DNA from: Chloroflexota bacterium
GTDB lineage: Bacteria; Chloroflexota; Limnocylindria; Limnocylindrales; CSP1-4
Length of the DNA stretch: 11,017 bases
Reading direction: 5' to 3'
NCBI GenBank assembly: GCA_029858845.1
Contig: JAOUEG010000040.1
Coordinates: 1-11,017 of the forward strand
Shown here: piece after piece, positions 1 through 5,840 of the stretch
How positions within the stretch are numbered: the stretch's first letter is position 1
Layout: each line of letters opens with the position of its first letter
Made by a program: the position numbers and the translations under genes
Notes under the pieces: generated by a model
Told to the model about the DNA's origin: nothing
Database searches by the model: none
Seen by the model: only the letters and a program-made list of their open reading frames with translations

Positions 1-242
1 GTGCCGTCCTCGAGGAGGAAGCCGATACGGCCCCGGAGCACGACCCCGATGTGCCGCACCTGACACCATTCGGTCCCGACGATGGGCTTGATGTGCGTCG
101 ACCAGCGCCAGCCGGGCTGCTGGATGTCGTGGGAGACCGTCATGCCGCCCATCGTGAGCATCTCGGAACGAACGGTGTCGATCTCGATCAGGTCATCCGG
201 GCTCGAGAAGCTGCGGACGTGGTGCCGCGCGCGGTCATCCAT
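1..242 (-). CDS. Cupin-domain protein, N-terminal part (runs off the window)
   Basis: This is the first 80 codons of a minus-strand gene that continues past the left edge. The protein starts MDDRARHHVRSFSSPDD. Around residues 43-80 it shows the start of a small beta-barrel: a PGWRWS-type motif, then HIKPIVGT, then CQVRHIGVVLRGRIGFLLEDG. That order of motifs is what I know from a family of stand-alone cupins of actinobacterial and Chloroflexota type, sometimes linked to cyclase or regulatory domains. Metal ligands beyond the first strands cannot be seen. The ATG at 242 was chosen because protein-like sequence begins there; neither a Shine-Dalgarno nor a good -10 at leaderless spacing is evident. 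The function (sensor, dioxygenase-like enzyme or sugar binding) cannot be told from this part. Confidence 0.72.
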   Translation of the reverse strand, partial: MDDRARHHVRSFSSPDDLIEIDTVRSEMLTMGGMTVSHDIQQPGWRWSTHIKPIVGTEWCQVRHIGVVLRGRIGFLLEDG

Positions 243-572
243 CGGAGCGCAGAGCCTAGCAGCCCGGTGATGTCTGGAGCAGAGGTGAACATCGCCGGGA
301 TGCTCGTGCGCAGGGCGCAGGCAACCGGGTCGAAGTCCGGCGCATCCCCCGGGGCGGAGAACACGACCTGTTGACCCACCTGGAACCGTCATGTCCGCCG
401 CGCCGGGGTTGACCGGTAGACGGAACATGGCAGCGGTAGCCCTGTCCGGGTCCAGCGCACGGATCGGCGCGCCGGCCGAACGACCGGATGGATCATCGCT
501 TGACTCCGACGCCGCTTTCCGATCGGTGGATGCCGTACGCTCCACGTTGCCGGATCGAGCGAGAGGGTCCCG
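243..572. other. Spacer between cupin gene and GNAT gene
   Basis: This 330-nt stretch lies between the 5' ends of two divergent genes, so it should hold both promoters. A TTGACT (500-505) resembles a -35 box, but the nearest -10-like hexamer, TACGCT at 536-541, is 30 nt away, too far to pair with it. TACGCT alone would give a start near 548 and a 25-nt leader for the acetyltransferase. A 63-codon minus-strand reading frame (188-379) overlaps the cupin start and has no recognisable motif. I see no RNA gene or repeat. Confidence 0.4.
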
Positions 573-1445
573 ATGAGCGCTGCCACTGCACCAGGGGTCT
601 CGTACCGGGCAGCCACCGACGGTGACATCGGCGGCCAGCACGCCGCCTTCGTCGCCGCGGAGGGCGAGCTGCTCAACCGTCATGGCTTTGGATGGGCGAC
701 ACCGCCCCCGGTCGACGCACTGGCACCGGGCTTCCGTCATTTCCTGCAGCACGACGCCGGTCGCTGCTTCGTGGCGGAGTCCGAGGGACGGGTCGTGGGC
801 TACTCGGCGGCATGGGTCCGCGGCGAGACCTGGTTCCTGGCCGCGCTGTTCATCGAACCCACCTTCCAGGGGCGTGGCGTCGGTCGCCGGCTGATCGGAC
901 TTGCGATGGCCGGGGCACCACGCCAGCGGATGACGATCAGCGACGCCATCCAGCCGATATCGAATGCCCTGTATGCGAAGCACGGGATGCTGCCGATGAC
1001 GCCGATCCTGGGTTTCGGGGGAACGGCGACCGTCGATCGGCCGCCGGACCTGGTGGCGGCAGAGCCGGACGCGGCAGTGTTCGCTCGACTCGACGTGGCC
1101 GTCTATGGTTTCGACCGCGCGATCGACCACGCGTACTGGGCGACCCGGGCGACGCCCACGCTGTGGCTTCGCGACGCGGAGCCCGTTGCCTACTCGTACC
1201 GCTGGCCGCACGGCAAGATCGGGCCGCTCGGCGGGTTCGATGAGGTCGGTGCGGCTGCCGCGCTCCGGGCGGAGCTCGCACGGACACCTGCGGCGACGAT
1301 CATGATCCCTGGGACCTCCCGGTCACTCGTCCGGGCGGCGATCGACGCAGGGCTGCAGTTCACCGTTCCGCCGGGCCTGCTCCTCCTGTCGGAGGGCATC
1401 GAGCCGCCGAGCACGCTGGCGATCTCGGGCTACGGCACGTACTGA
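573..1445 (+). CDS. GNAT-family N-acetyltransferase, tandem-domain type
   Basis: This predicted cytoplasmic acetyl-CoA-dependent acetyltransferase has 290 residues. The N-terminal GNAT fold (about 8-150) carries the acetyl-CoA pyrophosphate loop: ALFIEPTFQGRGVGRRLIG at about 91-109, with the Q-G-R-G-x-G-R signature at 99-105. At 290 residues it is nearly twice a single GNAT domain. The C-terminal half (about 160-285) has the strand/helix pattern of a second, degenerate GNAT-like domain (YSYRWPHGKIGPLGGF, then SLVRAAIDAGLQF), as in two-domain GNAT proteins where the second half helps shape the substrate pocket. The ATG at 573 has a GAGAGGG Shine-Dalgarno at 561-567. The substrate is unknown; amines, antibiotics and protein N-termini are all possible. 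The gene is followed 159 nt later by an exporter on the same strand. Confidence 0.88.
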   Translation: MSAATAPGVSYRAATDGDIGGQHAAFVAAEGELLNRHGFGWATPPPVDALAPGFRHFLQHDAGRCFVAESEGRVVGYSAAWVRGETWFLAALFIEPTFQGRGVGRRLIGLAMAGAPRQRMTISDAIQPISNALYAKHGMLPMTPILGFGGTATVDRPPDLVAAEPDAAVFARLDVAVYGFDRAIDHAYWATRATPTLWLRDAEPVAYSYRWPHGKIGPLGGFDEVGAAAALRAELARTPAATIMIPGTSRSLVRAAIDAGLQFTVPPGLLLLSEGIEPPSTLAISGYGTY

Positions 1446-1469
1446 ACCAGCCGGGATCGCCCGCACGCT

Positions 1470-1522
1470 GGATCCGCAGCCGCAGGGTACGCGGGTCCGC
1501 GCGACCGGGCATCTGCGGATCC
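1470..1522. repeat. Inverted repeat, 10-bp perfect arms, 33-nt spacer
   Basis: GGATCCGCAG at 1470-1479 is matched exactly by its reverse complement at 1513-1522, within the spacer between the acetyltransferase and exporter genes. It could form an imperfect terminator-like stem or be a protein-binding site. No T-tract follows, and one 10-bp pair in GC-rich DNA could be chance. Confidence 0.3.
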
Positions 1523-1604
1523 GGTCGTCATCGAGCGTGGCCACGGAGCGGCGATTGCCGACGTGCCATCATCGGCCGATGTGCACCGCTTCGAGTCCCG
1601 GCTC

Positions 1605-2510
1605 ATGACTCGGCGCGGGATCGTGCTGTTCGCGGCGATGTCGGTCATCTGGGGGATCCCCTACTTGCTGATCCGGATCACCGTCGCCGAGATCAGCCCT
1701 GCGCTCCTCGTCTTCTCGCGGACGGCGATCGGGGCCGCGCTGCTCCTGCCGATCGCGTTCCTGAGGGTCGATCTCCGTCCCGTCCTGCGTCATTGGCGGT
1801 GGATCATCGCGTTCGCGGCGATCGAGATCGCGATCCCGTGGCTGATGCTCGGCGCCGCGGAACAGGCGATCTCGAGCTCGCTGGCGGGCCTTCTGGTCGC
1901 AGGCGTCCCCTTGGTCGGGGCGGCGATCGCGGCGATCGTCGGCGGGCCGGATCGCGTCGGACGTCGCCAACTCGTCGGGCTGCTCATCGGGTTCGCGGGC
2001 GTGGCGGTGATCGCCGGAGGCGACTTCGACGCCAAGAACACGATGGCGCTGATCCAGGTTGCCATCGTGGTCGTCTGCTATGCCCTCGGTCCGTTCATCC
2101 TGTCGCGCCGGCTCAACGGCGTACCGACCCTCGGGATCATGGCGCTGGCGCTGACGCTGACGGCGGTCTTCTACGCACCGGTCGCGCTGGTGAGCTGGCC
2201 GGCGACCCAGCCGAGCGCGGATGCTCTCGCCTCGATCGTCATCCTTGCCGTGGTCTGCACGGCGGCCGCCTTCCTCCTCTTCGCAGCGCTCATCAAGGAG
2301 GTCGGGCCGGTCCGCGCCACGGTCATCACCTACGTGAACCCGGTGGTCGCCGCTACGCTCGGCGTGCTCATCCTCAGCGAGACACTGACGCTGCCGATGC
2401 TCGTCGGTTTCGCGCTGGCGATCGCGGGATCCACGCTGGCGACGCGGCGGCCGAACCCATCCGACGCCGGGGCGGCGGCCGCGGAGCTGGCCGAGAGCGC
2501 CGAGGCGTAG
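1605..2510 (+). CDS. EamA/DMT-family (RhaT/YdcZ-like) transporter
   Basis: This is an inner-membrane drug/metabolite transporter, 301 residues from this start, the usual size for the family. Ten hydrophobic segments fall into two EamA repeats, about 5-139 and 147-281. The first has the typical opening VIWGIPYLLIR (14-24), with SRTAIGAALLLP after it. The second contains VGPVRATVITYVNPVVAATLG (about 233-253) followed by LSETLTLPMLVGFALAIAG, a classic DMT ending. Such proteins export small metabolites or amino acids by antiport; the substrate cannot be predicted. An upstream in-frame GTG at 1563 would add a hydrophilic 14-residue tail. I prefer the ATG at 1605 because family members normally begin a few residues before the first helix, although neither start has a clear Shine-Dalgarno. 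The C-terminal 20 residues are alanine-rich and disordered. Confidence 0.9.
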   Translation: MTRRGIVLFAAMSVIWGIPYLLIRITVAEISPALLVFSRTAIGAALLLPIAFLRVDLRPVLRHWRWIIAFAAIEIAIPWLMLGAAEQAISSSLAGLLVAGVPLVGAAIAAIVGGPDRVGRRQLVGLLIGFAGVAVIAGGDFDAKNTMALIQVAIVVVCYALGPFILSRRLNGVPTLGIMALALTLTAVFYAPVALVSWPATQPSADALASIVILAVVCTAAAFLLFAALIKEVGPVRATVITYVNPVVAATLGVLILSETLTLPMLVGFALAIAGSTLATRRPNPSDAGAAAAELAESAEA

Positions 2511-2562
2511 CGGCCGGCGTCGCCCTGACAGGCGACGGGTCCGGGCGGATGTGGGCGACCTC

Positions 2563-2592
2563 TTGCCTGCTCGGGGCCACGAGTCGCAATAT
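2563..2592 (+). promoter_or_regulatory. Candidate promoter of the membrane protein gene at 2628
   Basis: TTGCCT (2563-2568) and CAATAT (2587-2592) are separated by 18 nt, in the only AT-rich spot of the 117-nt spacer. They would give a leader of about 29 nt including the strong Shine-Dalgarno. The -10 matches the consensus at only three of six bases, so this is tentative. Confidence 0.3.
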
Positions 2593-2627
2593 CTCTTCGA
2601 CTGGCGTCCCGTAGCCGGGAGGATGAG

Positions 2628-3074
2628 ATGAGTCAACCACCGCCGGGAGCGACCGGATCCGCCGATCGCTCGTGGATGGCCTGGACCTTGATCGGCCTGG
2701 CGATCATCTGGATCGCGGTCCTGGTGATCAGCACGGCGTCGCCGAATCTCGTGTCCGGGAGCCAGCAGGAGCGTCTGCCGCTCGCCCTGTTCGTGACCTG
2801 GATCTGGGGTCTGGTGGCGTCGATCGGCTACCTGTGGGGCATGTCCCGGCTTCGTGGCGCCGCGAGCAGGCAGCCCCTCTGGATCGGGCTCGTCGTCGCG
2901 GTCGGGGCGATCTGGGGCGTGGCGACGATCGCGAGCGTGGCGCTCCCGGTGTGGGAGACGGGAAGCGATCCGACCCGCTTGCCGGTATGGGCGCTCGCCG
3001 CACCGATCGGAGCCGCCCTGCTCACGACGCTTGCCAGCGTCGTCGCCGGGATCTTCAGTCAGGCACCGCAGTAG
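2628..3074 (+). CDS. Small four-helix membrane protein, function unknown
   Basis: This 148-residue integral membrane protein has four predicted membrane segments at about 17-37, 50-71, 84-106 and 119-142. The loops are short and the N-terminal tail (1-16) is proline- and serine-rich. I do not recognise the family. Tryptophans cluster in or near the helices (W16, W19, W28, W58, W60, W70, W85, W96, W109, W121), and there are no obvious charged catalytic residues in the membrane, so a structural, sensory or small-transporter role is as likely as an enzyme. The start is secure: GGGAGG at 2617-2622 lies five bases before the ATG. It follows the DMT exporter by 117 nt on the same strand and probably has its own promoter. 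Codon use is GC-rich like its neighbours, with no sign of recent transfer. Confidence 0.82.
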   Translation: MSQPPPGATGSADRSWMAWTLIGLAIIWIAVLVISTASPNLVSGSQQERLPLALFVTWIWGLVASIGYLWGMSRLRGAASRQPLWIGLVVAVGAIWGVATIASVALPVWETGSDPTRLPVWALAAPIGAALLTTLASVVAGIFSQAPQ

Positions 3075-3130
3075 CGGCGGCCCCACCCGGGCCGAACAGG
3101 CGTCCTGCGTCCAGGACGAGCGTGGCTGCC

Positions 3131-3142
3131 CGCGATCAGCGC
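3131..3142 (-). repeat. Inverted copy of the 13-bp repeat core
   Basis: CGCGATCAGCGC is the exact reverse complement of 12 of the 13 bases of the tandem repeat at 3845-3883. The two sites flank the small secreted-protein gene in opposite orientation. Confidence 0.35.
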
Positions 3143-3197
3143 GAGGACCGGTCCCGACACCATCGCCGCGGTGAGTGAGCCGCGGGCGTTCTCGGGG

Positions 3198-3305
3198 ATG
3201 GGCGCTTGCGGCGACGAGCATATCGAGCGTCCGGGTCAGGAACTGGAGTTCGGCGACCGTCGTCCCGGTGCTCCGGAGCACCACACCCTCGCCCCACCCC
3301 TCTTC
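3198..3305 (-). pseudogene. Possible decayed minus-strand coding remnant
   Basis: In one minus-strand frame the codons read EEGWGEGVVLRSTGTTVAEL and then a helix-like QFLTRTLDMLVAASAH. About 26 of 30 third positions in the core are G or C, as in real genes here. The flanks on either side in the same frame turn into arginine/proline-rich noise. No start, Shine-Dalgarno or family match is visible. It may be a gene fragment or coincidence. Confidence 0.18.
3267..3282. promoter_or_regulatory. Perfect 16-bp palindrome, possible operator
   Basis: GGTGCTCCGGAGCACC is fully self-complementary with no loop, so it fits a binding site for a dimeric regulator better than an RNA hairpin. It lies 171 nt before the secreted-protein start. 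Because it also falls inside the coding-like minus-strand stretch (3198-3305), it could instead be a by-product of codon content. Confidence 0.35.
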
Positions 3306-3453
3306 CACCGGCGACCCGGGTGGCGCACAATGCCCGCCACGGCTACGGTGGCATGGGCCCCGGGGGAGCTCGTTGCACGGCGTCCCCAGAATCGGTCGCC
3401 CGACGCGTGCAAAAGCCAATGGCGAGACCGACCGGGCCGGTGGAGGGCAACGC

Positions 3454-3756
3454 ATGGTGCGTCGATTCGCCAGGAGATTCGGGGTCGCCGTCTCGGTGAC
3501 CGCGGTCGTCCTCAGTCTGACCGTCGGTACAGCGCTGGCCGGGGAAGTGACCGGGAACGGCAAGCACAAGGACATGTCGCACGCCAACTCGATCTGCGCC
3601 TTTTCCGGATTGAATGACTACCCGGATGGCTCGCAGAGCGGCCCCGCAGGCAAGGTCCAGTCTTACGGACAGGACGTCAGGCTCTACGGCGTCGATCCGC
3701 GCCAGTTCAATCCCGGCGATGCATGTCGAGGCGGCAGCAACCCGTACCGACAGTAG
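3454..3756 (+). CDS. Small secreted protein with two cysteines, unknown function
   Basis: The product is a 100-residue exported protein. Residues 1-29 form a signal peptide: arginine-rich n-region (MVRRFARR), hydrophobic core (VAVSVTAVVLSLTVG) and an ALA-G cleavage site. The mature part, about 71 residues, is polar and glycine-rich, with a basic start (GNGKHKDM) and a core SICAFSGLNDYP then VQSYGQDVRLYG, ending GDACRGGSNPY. Its only cysteines, C48 and C91, could form one disulfide outside the membrane. I recall similar short secreted proteins with a SIC-x-FSG-x-ND pattern in GC-rich soil bacteria, without known function. The ATG at 3454 has GGAGGG six bases upstream. Longer in-frame starts would place the signal peptide in mid-protein, so they are rejected. 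A strong hairpin 15 nt after the stop suggests a monocistronic mRNA. Confidence 0.78.
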   Translation: MVRRFARRFGVAVSVTAVVLSLTVGTALAGEVTGNGKHKDMSHANSICAFSGLNDYPDGSQSGPAGKVQSYGQDVRLYGVDPRQFNPGDACRGGSNPYRQ

Positions 3757-3771
3757 TCCGCGACCCACGGA

Positions 3772-3805
3772 AGATCGGCCCTGACGATGTCGTCGGGGCC
3801 GATCT
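3772..3805. terminator. Bidirectional terminator-like hairpin
   Basis: AGATCGGCCC at 3772-3781 pairs perfectly with 3796-3805. Inside it a T:G wobble is followed by GACGA/TCGTC, so nearly the whole 34 nt can fold back on itself. It sits 15 nt after the secreted-protein stop and downstream of the convergent tetR gene. It has no U-tract on either strand, as is common for terminators in GC-rich bacteria. Confidence 0.6.
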
Positions 3806-3844
3806 CGTCCGTCCATCCCCTGCTCGATGATGGGTCCCGACCCT

Positions 3845-3883
3845 GGCGCTGATCGCGGGCGCTGATCGCGGGCGCTGATCGCG
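3845..3883. repeat. Three perfect tandem copies of a 13-bp unit
   Basis: GGCGCTGATCGCG occurs three times head to tail with no mismatch (3845-3857, 3858-3870, 3871-3883). It ends five bases before the tetR stop codon, so it lies in the 3' untranslated part of the tetR transcript, between the stop and the hairpin. Such arrays often vary in copy number between strains. Confidence 0.8.
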
Positions 3884-3888
3884 CCGGG

Positions 3889-4602
3889 TCAGGAGTCCGT
3901 CGCGGTCGCGTGGAGTCGGCGCTCGAAACCATCGAGGATCACTTCCAGTCCGAAGTCGAAGCGCCCATCCAGGTCGCCCGCGAAGACCTGCGCGCCGGCC
4001 CAGCTGACGTTCGGGTAGAGATCAGGCGGAAGCGCCTGTACGGCCGCGGCGCCCGCTGCTCGCCGAGCCTGTCGGTCCGCACCCGTGGAGCCACCGAGAC
4101 CGACCGCTTCCCACAGGGCCGCCCCGGCGACGTAGTTGCCGAGCACATGGTTCGCGAACACGGCGTCGCGCTCAGCGAAGCCCGCCGACCGGAAGATCCC
4201 GAGCGCTCGGTCCAGATCCTTGAGCCCGCCGCTCCTGCGGTCGCCGCGGGAGGTGAGAAGGACCGTCAGGTGCGGGCGCTTGAGCAATCCGCTCCGAACG
4301 TCCCTGGCGAGTGCCGTGGCATCGGCTCGCCAGTCACCTGTCGGAGGCGTCGCGGGCAGTTCCGCGGTCATCGCGTCCAGGGCGAGGTCGAGGAGGGTCT
4401 CGCGGTCTGGAACGTGTCGGTAGAGCGACATCACGCCGCATCCGAGGCGTTCGGCGACGGCTCGCATCGTCAGCGCGTCCGGTCCGTGCTCGTCGACGAG
4501 CCCGACCGCGGCGGCGACGATCGCCTCCTGGCTCAACGCCGGCCTCACGGCCCGCGGGACCCGGGCCGATTCATCTCGGGCGCCGTCAGAGGGGCTTGAC
4601 AT
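3889..4602 (-). CDS. TetR/AcrR-family transcriptional regulator
   Basis: This 237-residue repressor is likely a dimer. The N-terminal winged-type HTH, residues about 23-78, reads LSQEAIVAAAVGLVDEHG, then ALTMRAVAERLGCGVMSLYRHV with the recognition helix at about 54-62, then DRETLLDLALDAM. This is the standard TetR DNA-binding pattern. Residues 90-230 form the all-helical ligand-binding and dimer domain, of the tetracycline-repressor C-terminal type (FANHVLGNYVAGAALWE; FDFGLEVILDGFERRL). The ligand is unknown. The ATG at 4602 is preceded by TACGAT exactly 6 nt upstream and a TTGCGT 17 nt further, with no Shine-Dalgarno, so the mRNA is probably leaderless. A longer frame upstream (to 4791) is rejected because it would run through the operators into the divergent gene. 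The regulator probably controls itself and the membrane protein at 4672. Confidence 0.93.
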   Translation of the reverse strand: MSSPSDGARDESARVPRAVRPALSQEAIVAAAVGLVDEHGPDALTMRAVAERLGCGVMSLYRHVPDRETLLDLALDAMTAELPATPPTGDWRADATALARDVRSGLLKRPHLTVLLTSRGDRRSGGLKDLDRALGIFRSAGFAERDAVFANHVLGNYVAGAALWEAVGLGGSTGADRQARRAAGAAAVQALPPDLYPNVSWAGAQVFAGDLDGRFDFGLEVILDGFERRLHATATDS

Positions 4603-4624
4603 GCGGCCATCGTAGCGGTAGCGT
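4596..4624 (+). promoter_or_regulatory. Promoter of the membrane protein gene at 4672
   Basis: A perfect TTGACA (4596-4601) and TAGCGT (4619-4624) are exactly 17 nt apart. Transcription would start near 4631, giving a leader of about 41 nt with the Shine-Dalgarno at its end. The -35 box overlaps the tetR start codon on the other strand, and the -10 overlaps operator 1, so a bound repressor would block it. A second -10-like TACAGT (4641-4646) lies inside operator 2. Confidence 0.65.
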
Positions 4625-4637
4625 ACGATGTACGCAA
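4609..4637 (-). promoter_or_regulatory. tetR promoter, leaderless geometry
   Basis: On the minus strand TTGCGT (4632-4637) and TACGAT (4609-4614) are 17 nt apart, and six bases separate the -10 from the tetR ATG, so transcription should begin on the A of the start codon. Operator 1 lies in the spacer between the two boxes and operator 2 starts at the upstream edge of the -35, which predicts autorepression. Confidence 0.6.
4621..4635. promoter_or_regulatory. TetR operator 1
   Basis: GCGTAC-GAT-GTACGC is a perfect inverted repeat with six-base arms and a three-base centre. It overlaps the -10 and predicted start of the plus-strand promoter and the spacer of the tetR promoter. Confidence 0.75.
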
Positions 4638-4652
4638 GCGTACAGTGTACGC
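4638..4652. promoter_or_regulatory. TetR operator 2
   Basis: GCGTAC-AGT-GTACGC has the same arms as operator 1 with a different centre. The sites are separated by AA and their centres are 17 bp apart, so two dimers would bind on different faces of the helix or cooperatively, as in QacR-like double-dimer binding. Confidence 0.75.
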
Positions 4653-4671
4653 AGACCAAGGAGGTCCCGCG

Positions 4672-5079
4672 GTGGATGGCTCGATCGTCAAGTTGGCGGT
4701 AGCGGGCGTGCTCGGCGCCCATGGGATCGGACACGTGCTCGGGTGGCTTCCCGCGTGGGGCATCGCCACATTCGAGGGCATGTCCAGCCATTCGTGGCTA
4801 CTCTCAGGAGCACTCGGAGACGGCGCCGCACGGGTCGCGGCGGGCATGCTCTTCATCGTCCCGACCGTCGGCTTCGTCGCCGCGGCGGGGGGCTTGCTTC
4901 TCGACCAGTCCTGGTGGCGCCAGGTCGCCGTCGGTTCCGCCGTCCTGTCCCTCGGGGCAATCGCCCTGTTCCCGCAGGCGTTCGCGCCCACGTCCACGTT
5001 CGCCGCAGTGGCAGTCGACGTCGCCGTGCTCTACGGGATCCTGGTGGCGGGCTGGGGAGCCGAGGTGGGCGTGGCGTAG
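4672..5079 (+). CDS. Small membrane protein, TetR-regulated, function unknown
   Basis: This 135-residue integral membrane protein has about four hydrophobic segments (5-25, 53-77, 86-104, 109-130). The first carries a striking HGIGH (17-21) followed by VLGWLPAWGI, which puts two histidines in or at the membrane; metal or haem contact or proton handling is possible but unproven. Between helices 1 and 2 is FEGMSSHSWLLSGALGD. I do not recognise a named family. The GTG at 4672 has an almost perfect Shine-Dalgarno, AAGGAGGT at 4658-4665, with six bases between. An upstream in-frame GTG (4645) lies inside operator 2 and is rejected. Divergence from tetR with shared operators implies induction by a TetR ligand, as for small efflux or membrane stress proteins. 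Confidence 0.82.
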   Translation: MDGSIVKLAVAGVLGAHGIGHVLGWLPAWGIATFEGMSSHSWLLSGALGDGAARVAAGMLFIVPTVGFVAAAGGLLLDQSWWRQVAVGSAVLSLGAIALFPQAFAPTSTFAAVAVDVAVLYGILVAGWGAEVGVA

Positions 5080-5159
5080 CGATCCACGGGTGGAGACCGG
5101 GGGCCTGGAACGCCCGGCGTCCCGGGTCGGAACGGCCGTCCGTGCGGTGCGCGGGGCGG

Positions 5160-5762
5160 TCAGGGTCGGCGAGCGACCACCAGGAAGAGTGGATAGACAC
5201 GCCCGTCCGACGCGATCTCGTCGGCGGTCGTGAACGTGACGTCGCGAAACCCGGCCGCCTCGATGCGACGCCCGAGTTCGCCGCGATCGAACCCGTGGTG
5301 AACGTCGGCGTCCGGGTCGCTGTGGAAGGTCCCGTCCTCGGCATCGAGATCGACGAGGGCCAGCCGCCCGCCCGGCTCGACCATGGCGAACAGATCGTCG
5401 ATGGCGGCGGCGGTATCCGGCACGTGATGCAACGCCATGAGGCTCACGACCAGATCGAACCGCTCCGCCGGTCGAGGATCGGCGGCCAGGGCGAACCGCA
5501 GCGTGCGGACGTTCTCGAGACCGGCGGCGCGCACCTTCTCATCGGCAACGGCCAGCATCCCGACGGACGGATCCGCCAGCACGAGCGTGCCCACCTCCTG
5601 GGCCAGCGCCAGGCCCAGCAAGCCCGTGCCGGCGCCGATCTCGAGCACGCTGAGATCGCGGGTCAGGGGGACGGCTTCACGGATGACCGCGGCGACGGCC
5701 TCGGCGCGTTCGATGCGCTCCGGGCTGTCCCACTCGGGCGCGCGTTCATCGAAGGTCGGCAT
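5160..5762 (-). CDS. Class I SAM-dependent methyltransferase
   Basis: This 200-residue cytoplasmic methyltransferase has a Rossmann-like fold. Motif I is VLEIGAGTG (39-47), the acidic ribose-binding residue is D64 in VLADPS, motif IV is FDLVVSLMALHHV (102-114), and a post-motif VEPGGRLALVDLD (128-140) follows. The tail AEDGTFHSD...HHGFD is typical of a small-molecule or quinone-type methyltransferase subgroup of the UbiE-like superfamily; the substrate is not determined. I chose the ATG at 5762, giving MPTFDERAPEWD, because family members start this way and a CACAAT hexamer lies exactly six bases upstream. An in-frame GTG at 5783 would add seven residues and also lacks a Shine-Dalgarno. It lies 78 nt downstream of the nucleotidyltransferase gene on the same strand, so read-through is likely, and it converges on the membrane protein gene 80 nt away. 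Confidence 0.9.
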   Translation of the reverse strand: MPTFDERAPEWDSPERIERAEAVAAVIREAVPLTRDLSVLEIGAGTGLLGLALAQEVGTLVLADPSVGMLAVADEKVRAAGLENVRTLRFALAADPRPAERFDLVVSLMALHHVPDTAAAIDDLFAMVEPGGRLALVDLDAEDGTFHSDPDADVHHGFDRGELGRRIEAAGFRDVTFTTADEIASDGRVYPLFLVVARRP

Positions 5763-5840
5763 CCACGCATTGTGCCGGTTCACCAGGGCAAGGGGGTCGC
5801 GCTGCCCGGTCGCGGGGCCGGCGCTGGCGGAGATGGCCGC

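Larger units (their letters stand above)
3075..3453. other. Spacer with palindrome and possible gene remnant
   Basis: This 379-nt region between two plus-strand genes has no complete gene I can support. It contains a 12-bp inverted copy of the downstream tandem-repeat core (3131-3142), a perfect 16-bp palindrome (3267-3282), and a minus-strand stretch at 3198-3305 that reads like protein. It should also hold the promoter of the small secreted-protein gene, but I see no good -35/-10 pair. Confidence 0.45.

Noticed and set aside
573..2510. Acetyltransferase plus exporter as an antibiotic-resistance cassette
   Set aside because: Both families are very broad, there is no mobile-element signature, and base composition matches the surroundings; resistance would be speculation.
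1569..3587. A 672-codon open frame on the minus strand
   Set aside because: It lies opposite the clear exporter and membrane-protein genes, and its translation is arginine/aspartate-rich low-complexity sequence with no motif. Long antisense frames are expected in GC-rich DNA.
3845..3883. CRISPR array
   Set aside because: The 13-bp units are directly adjacent with no spacers, and no cas gene is present.
4645..4671. Upstream GTG start for the membrane protein
   Set aside because: It lies within operator 2 and has no ribosome-binding site, whereas GTG 4672 has AAGGAGGT at ideal distance.
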